Below are positions 6,247-12,041 of a stretch of DNA of 12,041 bases, piece after piece. Below the pieces are notes generated by a model. It did not search any database, had not been told where the DNA came from, and saw nothing but the letters and a program-made list of their open reading frames with translations. The first letter of the stretch is position 1, and each line of letters opens with the position of its first letter. Origin of the DNA: an uncultured Caryophanales bacterium (GTDB lineage Bacteria; Bacillota_I; Bacilli_A; RFN20; CAG-826); assembly GCA_946183335.1 (NCBI GenBank), contig CAMGZN010000025.1:1-12041 (forward strand), given 5' to 3'. Made by a program: the position numbers and the translations under genes.

Positions 6247-7389
6247 ATGGCTGAAAAAGTAATGAAACTTCCATCCGAAGTCTATGCCGAAATTAAAGAC
6301 AAGACATTGATTGGTAAGCGCCGCAAAGTGCAATTACCTCAATGGGCTGTTGCCTGGCTTGTCCTTGTTCCAGCATTGATTTTCTTGGCGTTATTCATGT
6401 TCTATCCAATCATCAACGCGTTCCTGATGGCGTTTATTAACGACTTCCAGTACGTCCGTGGCGGTGGAACATTCGCCCTTGGTAGTTTCTTTAAAGCATT
6501 ATCAAACCCATGCGTTCTTCCTTATGAAGGCGCAGTAAACTGTCGTCGACGTTTAGACATCTTTATGTCATTCGGGTTTAATAACTTTGTTAACTTATTC
6601 AAAGATGGCTTGTTTGCTCAATCCATCTTGAATACCGCTATCCTTGTTGTCGTTGAAGTCCCATTAACAATTATGATCTCTTTGTTAATCGCGACCTTCT
6701 TAAATAACATCAAGGCGTTGAAAGGCTTATATCAAACCATTTTCTTCCTACCGTATGTGACTAACTCCATCGCGTTAGGTTTAGTGTTCAATATTCTTTT
6801 CTCGTCATCTAGCGGCGGTTTAATTAACTTACTTATTGCCCGTCTCGGCGGCTCACCTGTTAACTTCCTTGGTGATAGCCCAAATAACTATATGTTACCT
6901 GATGGAAGCATTATTACTCTTCCAGCAGCAACAAAATTCCATCAGGGAATTGTTATCGTCGTTAACGCCATTTGGAATGGCTTGGCCTTTAAGATCCTGG
7001 TCTTTATGGCTGGTCTAGCTACGATTGATAAACAATATACTGATGCTGCGAAAATCGACGGAGCAAACGGGTTTACGATTTGGAGAAGAATTACATTACC
7101 GCTACTTTCTCCACAAATCTTGTACATTACCATCACGTCATTTATTGGCGCCTTCAAGATGTATACCGGTGTTATCTCGGTTTACTCTCGTGGGCCATTC
7201 GACTTTGGTGGACCAAGCGGAACAGATTGGATGCCAGTCGTTGGTTGGATTTATAAATCCATGTCAAATGAAGCTGTTGATCGAACCAACATTGGTATTC
7301 CAGCAGCAGGCTCTTTAGTCTTACTCGGAATTATCTTGATTATTACAATCATTCAATTCGGTGTAAGTAAGAAGAGAGTGCACTATTAA
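6247..7389 (+). CDS. ABC importer permease, MalF/UgpA-like
   Basis: This is one of the two membrane subunits of a CUT1-type importer. About six helices are visible: WLVLVPALIFLALFMFYPI (TM1), the stretch from ~128 (AILVVVEVPLTIMISLLIATF), then FFLPYVTNSIALGLVFNILF, a helix near 240-260, ILYITITSFIGAF, and LVLLGIILIITIIQF near the C-terminus. The EAA loop that docks on the ATPase is present as DAAKIDGANGFTIWRRITLP (from residue 266). The outer loop after TM1 (~61-126) is fairly long and holds two cysteines ten residues apart (89 and 99). The start is the ATG at 6247, seven bases after AAAGGAGA. A TTG directly upstream at 6244 would be too close to that site. The gene is followed 16 bp later by its partner permease. 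Substrate cannot be told from the sequence. Confidence 0.93.
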   Translation: MAEKVMKLPSEVYAEIKDKTLIGKRRKVQLPQWAVAWLVLVPALIFLALFMFYPIINAFLMAFINDFQYVRGGGTFALGSFFKALSNPCVLPYEGAVNCRRRLDIFMSFGFNNFVNLFKDGLFAQSILNTAILVVVEVPLTIMISLLIATFLNNIKALKGLYQTIFFLPYVTNSIALGLVFNILFSSSSGGLINLLIARLGGSPVNFLGDSPNNYMLPDGSIITLPAATKFHQGIVIVVNAIWNGLAFKILVFMAGLATIDKQYTDAAKIDGANGFTIWRRITLPLLSPQILYITITSFIGAFKMYTGVISVYSRGPFDFGGPSGTDWMPVVGWIYKSMSNEAVDRTNIGIPAAGSLVLLGIILIITIIQFGVSKKRVHY

Positions 7390-7405
7390 GGAAGGAGGAT
7401 AAACA

Positions 7406-8356
7406 ATGGCTGAATTATATTTTGCTGATGAAGGCGCGTTACGCCGATACAAAGCAAAACGTATTGCGATTAACGTGTTTCTTTACGCATTCTTAACATT
7501 ATTTGCCTTATTTATGCTGCTTCCGTTCGTCTTAATGATTGTTGGTTCATTGACCGAAGCCAAAGCATTTGACGAATTTGAACAAACAGCAGACTTTGCT
7601 CAACTTGGATTCAAAAACTGGTCATTTAGTAACTTCGAACAAATTTTCTCAGGAAAAATTGTTAACCGTGTTACTGGTGAAATTAGCGAAACTACAAGTT
7701 TCGCTCAGTTCTATTTGAACACCATTATATCAGCGGTCGGCTCAACTGCAGTGACAGTTGTTACAGCTGTTCTTGCTGCGTTTGCATTTGCTCGACTTGA
7801 ATTTAAAGGCAAAAACATCTTGTTCGCATCATTACTTGCGACTATGATGATCCCGGGCGAATTGATGGTTTTAACAAACTATCAGACCACTAAGGTTATC
7901 GGTTGGGAAAATACATTCTCCGCGTTAATCTTCGTGCATGGCGTGTCTGTGTTCTATGTTTTCTATTTAAGACAAACATTCCAACAGATTCCAAACGAAC
8001 TTTATTTAGCGGCGAAAGTCGACGGTGTTGGCGACGTTGGTTACCTCTGGAAAGTTATGGTACCAATTGCGATGCCAACAATTACAACAATTATCATTCT
8101 CTCCCTTATGGGAGCATGGAACTCCTACGTCTGGCCAATGTTAGTGGCTAACGGTTCTTGGAAGTATTCCTCGAATGGTTATGATATGCGTCTTGTTTCT
8201 ACTGGTTTGATGTCCTTATTTAACACTCAAGCCAAAGGTATGAGCGCGATTAAGATTGCCGGTTCAATGGTTGTTACCTTCCCATTGTTCGTGACATTTA
8301 TTATCTTCCGTAAATACATTATGAGAGGTGTCTCTCGTAGTGGTATTAAAGGATAG
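7406..8356 (+). CDS. ABC importer permease, MalG/UgpE-like
   Basis: This is the second membrane subunit of the importer, 316 residues, with about six helices starting at VFLYAFLTLFALFMLLPFVLMIVGSL (TM1). The EAA loop reads ELYLAAKVDGVGDVGYLWKV (~198-217). The C-terminus RGVSRSGIKG matches the GxxxGAVKG-type ending common in this family. The region after TM1 (~50-100) is somewhat expanded relative to small MalG proteins. AAGGAGGAT ends five bases before the ATG and fixes the start. It lies 16 bp after the first permease and 24 bp before the binding-protein gene, so it is clearly operonic. Together with the MalF-like subunit it should form the heterodimeric channel. Assignment to the family is firm; the substrate is unknown. 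Confidence 0.93.
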   Translation: MAELYFADEGALRRYKAKRIAINVFLYAFLTLFALFMLLPFVLMIVGSLTEAKAFDEFEQTADFAQLGFKNWSFSNFEQIFSGKIVNRVTGEISETTSFAQFYLNTIISAVGSTAVTVVTAVLAAFAFARLEFKGKNILFASLLATMMIPGELMVLTNYQTTKVIGWENTFSALIFVHGVSVFYVFYLRQTFQQIPNELYLAAKVDGVGDVGYLWKVMVPIAMPTITTIIILSLMGAWNSYVWPMLVANGSWKYSSNGYDMRLVSTGLMSLFNTQAKGMSAIKIAGSMVVTFPLFVTFIIFRKYIMRGVSRSGIKG

Positions 8357-8380
8357 AAGGTAAGAAAGGGGGCATACTTT

Positions 8381-10015
8381 ATGAAAAAAGTATCGCGTAT
8401 TATTACAGGTGCTGCATTCCTCGGAATGGCCGTGGTTGCTGCAGCATGTGGAAAGTCCGGCGGTGGAGGTAAGAGCGGAGTCTCATATAACTTCACTATG
8501 TGGACCGGATTCGGTAACGACTATACCGGACAAATCGATAAAGTTGTTAACAAATTTAATGAAAAGCACGATGGTCAAATTCATATTAGCCACGACAAGA
8601 AGGGTGACTATGACTCTCTTGAAACTCAAATCTTAAACTCTGTTTCAACTTCTAAATTCCCAAATATCGCCTGTGGTTATCCAGATCACTTCGCTGAATA
8701 TTGGAAGAAAGGCATTCTCAATCCTCTTGATGACTACATCAAACGTTATGATGAAGAACATGGCGGAAGCATCATGTCGGATTACTATGACCAATACATG
8801 AAGGAAAACAAAGAAATTGGTTATGATGACGATGGCACTGCATTTACATTGGGCTTACCATTCAACAAGTCAACCGAAGTCATGTTATGTAATGGCTATT
8901 ACTTCGACTTCTTCCATGAACAAAATCCAGCAATTATTGTTCCTGAAACATGGGATCAATTCGCAACAATTGTTCCATTAATTAAAGAAGTTGTTGTAAG
9001 AAAAGGCTTAGAATCTGCATCTGCCAAATTCATTATCGGTAAGATCAACTCTGATAATCATGCCTATGATACTAGAGTGTCTGCTACTAATGATGCATCT
9101 GGAGGAGAAGTTGTACTTCAAGAAATTGAAAAGGTTTCAAACGAAAAACAATTCTATGCTCTTGGTTACGATAGCCCAGATAACGCGTTCATTACAATTC
9201 TTCACCAATGGAATGTTCCATATACTTCATATTCTTATGAAGACTATAAGAACCATGAACAATATGGTAAAGCATTGTTCTGGTCTAACAGTGATGAAAG
9301 CGTTAAATCTCCAACTCGTGATGCATTAAATTTCTTCAAAGAATTAAATGGCAAAATTATTGAAATTGATGTCAATAATGACTCAGTAATCGATCCAAAT
9401 ACTGAAAAATTCGCTCAAAACGGATTTGGTGTTCCTGCAACATTTGGTGAAAAACTATTCTGTACTACACCTCTTGAAACAGGACGTTGCTTATTTACCA
9501 TCGGTTCATCTGGTGGTCTTAACAAACCTGATTTCGAAGGTAAGAGATTAGATATTAATCCAATTCCTTACAAAGATGCTGCACACAAGGCAGTTATTTC
9601 ACAAGGTACATCCTTAGGATTATTCAACCAATACACTTCACGTGAAACATATGATGAAGAAATGTATCAAGCATTCTCCACCATGGTTGAACTTACAACT
9701 GGTGAATTACAAGCTGAATGGGTGACATCAACCGGTTACTTCCCAGCTTCTAAATCTGCTTATAACCATCCAACATATCAAAACTTACTCAATAACGACA
9801 GCCCAACTCGTTTAGAGAGCTTATACCGTGATGCTGGTAAAATTAACGGTACAACTTATGCATCTGGATGGGAAAGATTCGTTGACCCAGGATTCTGTGG
9901 TTCTAACTCAATCCGTGTGGCTGTGAAGAAAGTTCTCCAACAAATCACAAGTGGTACTTCGATTGATAGTGCTTTAGATGAAGTTTGGAGTACAATTGAT
10001 GCGAAGGTGAAATAA
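8381..10015 (+). CDS. Extracellular solute-binding lipoprotein of the importer
   Basis: This membrane-anchored receptor would capture the substrate and deliver it to the two permeases. The N-terminus MKKVSRIITGAAFLGM begins a lipoprotein signal that ends in AAAC, with Cys23 as the predicted lipidated residue, followed by a Gly/Ser/Lys linker. The mature part opens with YNFTMWTGFGNDYTGQIDKV and SKFPNIACGYPDHFAEYW, the fold-start pattern of family 1 / SBP_bac_8 binding proteins. The late motif VTSTGYFPASKSAY is characteristic of the same family. At 544 residues it is about 100 longer than most sugar-binding proteins, and the middle (~215-330) is rich in Tyr, Asp and Asn. AAAGGGGGC lies eight bases before the ATG. 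The gene follows the permeases and is two bases before the second lipoprotein. The family points to oligosaccharide or glycerol-phosphate-like ligands, but the extra length leaves this open. Confidence 0.9.
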   Translation: MKKVSRIITGAAFLGMAVVAAACGKSGGGGKSGVSYNFTMWTGFGNDYTGQIDKVVNKFNEKHDGQIHISHDKKGDYDSLETQILNSVSTSKFPNIACGYPDHFAEYWKKGILNPLDDYIKRYDEEHGGSIMSDYYDQYMKENKEIGYDDDGTAFTLGLPFNKSTEVMLCNGYYFDFFHEQNPAIIVPETWDQFATIVPLIKEVVVRKGLESASAKFIIGKINSDNHAYDTRVSATNDASGGEVVLQEIEKVSNEKQFYALGYDSPDNAFITILHQWNVPYTSYSYEDYKNHEQYGKALFWSNSDESVKSPTRDALNFFKELNGKIIEIDVNNDSVIDPNTEKFAQNGFGVPATFGEKLFCTTPLETGRCLFTIGSSGGLNKPDFEGKRLDINPIPYKDAAHKAVISQGTSLGLFNQYTSRETYDEEMYQAFSTMVELTTGELQAEWVTSTGYFPASKSAYNHPTYQNLLNNDSPTRLESLYRDAGKINGTTYASGWERFVDPGFCGSNSIRVAVKKVLQQITSGTSIDSALDEVWSTIDAKVK

Positions 10016-10017
10016 TT

Positions 10018-11454
10018 ATGAATAAAAAAGGATTATTAACACTTCTATGTGCGGCGGCTTTAGTTTCTGTTGCTGGATGTAATAAATCTAGCGGCAAGAA
10101 GAAAAAAACCGACGAATCACCAACTTCTAGTTCTCAACCAGATGGCGATGAAGCCAAGATGTGGAAAAACGGCTTTGCCGGCTGTGTGGCTATCGGCGGA
10201 TCTAAATCTGCTACAGCTGACACCGAAGATGCCCTTGATCCTGCATCTGATACTTCGATGATGTTCGTCGTCTTCGAAGATCAAAAAGAATTTGGTATCG
10301 CTGGTAAACCAGATCGATACAACATCACAATTAACTATGACTTCTCCATGGATAATGGCGATGCCAACAATTACATTGAAGCCAAAGTCAAAACAGCTGA
10401 TAAGACAGTTGTCTTCTTCAAGAACTGGCCAGCTGCCGGAACTGATGCTGCCAATTATCCACGAATCAAAGTTAAAGCGACAGGTACCATTAATGGTGTT
10501 TCCCAAGAACGTAACTATAAGTTAGTTCTTTCACCATTTACCCGTCAATATGCAACATTAGAACTCTCAGACGTCTATGCTAAACACGCTTCAAAGCCAT
10601 GTTTAAAATGGATGGATGAAAACTTTGTTCCATTTAAACAAGATGCTCCAGTTGCTAACGCATATGGACCAAGTGTTGATTATGATCCAGCATGGCAAGC
10701 AACATGGGATGCCGAAAAGAAGAGCTTTATTGCTAACGTTGAATCCTATGGACGTGTGACTTATGTCTCACCAGATGGTAACAACGGCATTCTTCAAGCC
10801 GGTGATCACTGCATTCAACTTTATCAGTTAGTTAACTATAAAGGTTGGGCTGCTACTGGTTCAACATTAATGAACCAAGATGTCATTGTTCGTGGAACAC
10901 TTTCTGGAGGTTATGGAAACATCCAATTCTCCTATATTGATGAAATCATTCCATTACCATCGGGTTATGGAAAAACAGTTGTTCCTCCAACAGCTGCTGC
11001 TCAATTCACAGAAGCGATGATTTCCAATACTTCCTGGGCTGATAATCCAATCTTTAATAAGGTTGTGGCTCCAACAAGCGTCACCTACCAAGGTAACGTT
11101 CACGTTATTCACAACAAGAGTGGCGGTGACGCAACAGTTGTTGATGATGAAATTACAGGTTCCGCATTACAAAGCGTTGACTTCAACTCTAAACGTTATG
11201 AATTTGATGTCAAAATCGGTTCAACCAAGTTTAAAGTTCAAACTGACTACCACATCATTAAAGATGAAGCTCATCCAGAACTTGCTAACAACTTAAAGAC
11301 TCTCGTTAACAAACCAGTTGGTTCATCCGTTCAACTCGGCGGAACCATCCGTTGGTTAAATGATCGTTCCAAAGTTGGTGGCAACGATTACTCCACACGT
11401 ATCGAAGGTGAATGGGAACTCGTTCCATTCCTCGCTGAACACGTTGTTGCGTAA
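10018..11454 (+). CDS. Lipoprotein of unknown family with possible OB-fold-like domains
   Basis: No known gene is recognised. The start, MNKKGLLTLLCAAALVSVAGC, has a good lipobox (VAGC), so Cys21 should be lipidated and the protein held outside the membrane. A Lys-rich, Ser/Thr-rich linker covers ~24-40. Residues ~91-172 look like an all-beta, Ig-like module. Residues ~240-318 look like an OB-fold: GRVTYVSPDGNNGILQAGD, CIQLYQ, VIVRGTLSGGYGNIQFSY. Residues ~348-470 may be a second, with GSSVQLGGTIRWLND near the end. Extracellular OB-like modules occur in YhcR-type nucleases and DUF5689-type lipoproteins. No nuclease active-site motif is visible, so a binding role is more likely than catalysis. 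It begins two bases after the binding-protein stop, with AAGGTG 8 bases upstream inside that gene, so it is last in the operon and probably co-translated. Fold calls come from pattern reading only. Confidence 0.8.
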   Translation: MNKKGLLTLLCAAALVSVAGCNKSSGKKKKTDESPTSSSQPDGDEAKMWKNGFAGCVAIGGSKSATADTEDALDPASDTSMMFVVFEDQKEFGIAGKPDRYNITINYDFSMDNGDANNYIEAKVKTADKTVVFFKNWPAAGTDAANYPRIKVKATGTINGVSQERNYKLVLSPFTRQYATLELSDVYAKHASKPCLKWMDENFVPFKQDAPVANAYGPSVDYDPAWQATWDAEKKSFIANVESYGRVTYVSPDGNNGILQAGDHCIQLYQLVNYKGWAATGSTLMNQDVIVRGTLSGGYGNIQFSYIDEIIPLPSGYGKTVVPPTAAAQFTEAMISNTSWADNPIFNKVVAPTSVTYQGNVHVIHNKSGGDATVVDDEITGSALQSVDFNSKRYEFDVKIGSTKFKVQTDYHIIKDEAHPELANNLKTLVNKPVGSSVQLGGTIRWLNDRSKVGGNDYSTRIEGEWELVPFLAEHVVA

Positions 11455-11471
11455 TTCAACTCACTAAAATT

Positions 11472-11500
11472 AAGAGCTCGTGCAAAACGGGCTCTTTTTT
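11472..11500 (+). terminator. Rho-independent terminator of the ABC operon
   Basis: AAGAGCTCG (11472-11480) pairs with CGGGCTCTT (11488-11496), nine pairs with one T-G wobble, around TGCAAAA. Six T residues end the structure at 11500. It lies 17 bases after the last lipoprotein stop. Confidence 0.93.
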
Positions 11501-11501
11501 A

Positions 11502-11530
11502 TTGTAATTTAAGTTTACTTATAATATATT
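11502..11530 (+). promoter_or_regulatory. Promoter of the tRNA-Lys gene
   Basis: TTGTAA (11502-11507) and TATATT (11525-11530) are spaced 17 bases apart. The predicted start is near 11537, seven bases before the mature tRNA 5' end. An overlapping TATAAT at 11520-11525 has no good -35 partner. The -35 lies directly against the T-run of the preceding terminator. Confidence 0.6.
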
Positions 11531-11543
11531 ATTTAAGCACAAC

Positions 11544-11619
11544 GCGCCATTAGCTCAGCTGGTAGAGCAACTGACTCTTAATCAGTGGGTCGTGAGTTCG
11601 AATCCTACATGGCGCACCA
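11544..11619 (+). tRNA. tRNA-Lys (anticodon CTT), CCA encoded
   Basis: It is a full 76-nt cloverleaf. The acceptor stem GCGCCAT / ATGGCGC is perfect, followed by discriminator A and encoded CCA (11617-11619). The D-stem GCTC/GAGC and anticodon stem ACTGA/TCAGT are perfect. The anticodon loop CTCTTAA gives anticodon CTT, reading AAG codons for lysine. The variable loop is GGGTC. The T-loop is TTCGAAT, but its stem GTGAG/CCTAC has one G-T wobble and one A-C mismatch (positions 52-62), which is unusual. The gene has its own promoter and terminator. Whether the weak T-stem harms function is not known from the sequence. Confidence 0.95.
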
Positions 11620-11628
11620 AAACGAATT

Positions 11629-11651
11629 AACCACTCTTTGAGTGGTTTTTT
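11629..11651 (+). terminator. Rho-independent terminator after tRNA-Lys
   Basis: AACCACTC (11629-11636) pairs perfectly with GAGTGGTT (11640-11647) around TTT, with T residues running to 11651. It lies ten bases after the encoded CCA. Confidence 0.92.
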
Positions 11652-11652
11652 C

Positions 11653-11681
11653 TTTAACTCACGACCTGATTAAGATAAAAT
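11653..11681 (+). promoter_or_regulatory. Weak candidate promoter for the kinase gene
   Basis: TAAAAT (11676-11681) is a reasonable -10. The base run at 11653-11658 (TTTAAC) is a poor -35 at 17-base spacing. Transcription would start at about the ATG (11689), giving a nearly leaderless message. Alternatively, an upstream start or read-through from the tRNA would include the inverted tRNA copy in the leader. Confidence 0.3.
11656..11675 (-). repeat. Inverted partial copy of the tRNA-Lys anticodon/T-arm segment
   Basis: Read on the minus strand this is TCTTAATCAG directly joined to GTCGTGAGTT. The tRNA at 11576-11598 has the same two 10-base blocks in the same order with TGG between them. So 20 bases match in inverted orientation with one 3-base gap. 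The copy covers the anticodon, the 3' anticodon stem, the variable loop and the 5' T-stem strand. It sits between the tRNA terminator and the next gene, overlapping that gene's likely promoter. Such a match is very unlikely by chance; its origin and role are unknown. Confidence 0.85.
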
Positions 11682-11688
11682 AAAAAAC

Positions 11689-12041
11689 ATGAGAACGCTC
11701 ATTGTTTTATCGGCACTACCAGGAAGCGGAAAATCAACTTGGTCAGAACAATATCGTTTGACAAATAAGCATGTCAAAATTGTTTCATCTGACGCGATTC
11801 GTAAAGAACTTACTGGGCAATATCAAGATTTGACTCACGAGAAAGAAGTTTGGGAAATTTACTTCAACAGAATTAATGAGATTTTTGATAAATATGATGA
11901 TGTCACGGTTATCGCTGATTCAACAAATATCACCAACAATTTTCGGTTAATTCCTCTTGAAAAGTGCCCAAATTACGATCGTTGTGTGCTTGTTGTTTTA
12001 AAGAAAAAACTTGATAAAATTCTTGAACAAAACCTCATTCG
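11689..12041 (+). CDS. P-loop kinase, AAA_33 / polynucleotide-kinase-like (3' end outside the window)
   Basis: The first 117 codons are present. LSALPGSGKSTW (7-18) is a Walker A loop of the type in AAA_33 and T4 polynucleotide-kinase-like proteins. SSDAIRKEL (33-41) is the usual substrate-side motif, with Asp35 as the probable catalytic base. ADSTNIT (76-82) matches the D-x-T-N motif after the next beta strand. EQNLIR at the window edge is placed like the lid RN..R. These features indicate phosphoryl transfer from ATP or GTP to a nucleic-acid end or a small molecule; the substrate cannot be told. The start is the only ATG in this part of the frame, with no visible ribosome binding site. It lies 69 bases after tRNA-Lys, past a terminator, so it is probably transcribed separately. 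Stand-alone members are often annotated only as ATP-binding protein. Confidence 0.85.
   Translation, partial: MRTLIVLSALPGSGKSTWSEQYRLTNKHVKIVSSDAIRKELTGQYQDLTHEKEVWEIYFNRINEIFDKYDDVTVIADSTNITNNFRLIPLEKCPNYDRCVLVVLKKKLDKILEQNLI

Noticed and set aside
11544..11675. Phage or island attachment site at the tRNA
   Set aside because: The repeat is inverted and covers the anticodon-to-T-stem region, there is no integrase, and no direct repeat of the tRNA 3' end is seen.
1..12041. CRISPR array, insertion sequence, toxin-antitoxin pair or phage genes
   Set aside because: No regularly spaced repeats, transposase motifs, small paired toxin-like genes or structural phage genes are visible anywhere in the window.

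Overview
The window reads like a low-GC, small-genome member of the Bacilli / Mollicutes-like lineage (for example an Acholeplasma- or RF39-type gut bacterium). The taxon is inferred; no marker gene is complete enough to fix it. Supporting signs are AT-rich intergenic DNA with Bacillus-like promoters and AGGAGG ribosome binding sites, lipoproteins with Gram-positive-style lipoboxes, and membrane proteins with large outer domains. TGA is used as a stop (it ends the first RDD gene) and tryptophan is TGG, so this is genetic code 11 and not a Mycoplasma-type code 4. Every gene is on the + strand.

Region 1 (1-2195) is the end of the str operon: the 3' part of fusA (EF-G), then tuf (EF-Tu). The 100-bp gap holds a dyad, a good promoter-like sequence and a second hairpin. 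A UUCG-loop terminator closes tuf. Region 2 (2235-4622) is a pair of overlapping paralogous membrane genes. Each is an RDD-family membrane core with an outer domain of about 180-200 residues inserted after the first membrane helix. A weak terminator ends the pair.

Region 3 (4678-11500) is a five-gene operon for a CUT1-type ABC importer: ATPase, two MalF/MalG-like permeases, a large solute-binding lipoprotein, and a second lipoprotein of unknown family that looks as if it carries OB-fold-like beta domains. A clear extended -10 promoter precedes it and a strong terminator ends it. The ATPase carries an extra charged, Ala/Lys/Glu-rich coiled coil of about 120 residues between its Q-loop and signature motif. 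From memory, the Mycoplasma nuclease-linked ABC locus (MG186-MG189 type) also has an enlarged ATPase, two permeases and lipoproteins, so nucleic-acid or nucleotide import is a real alternative to sugar import here.

Region 4 (11502-12041) is a tRNA-Lys(CTT) gene with its own promoter and terminator. It is followed by a P-loop kinase of the AAA_33 / polynucleotide-kinase-like group, cut by the window end. Between them lies an inverted, 3-nt-shorter copy of the tRNA anticodon-loop-to-T-stem segment, sitting just upstream of the kinase start. The tRNA T-stem also contains an A-C mismatch. No gene-free stretch exceeds 300 bases.
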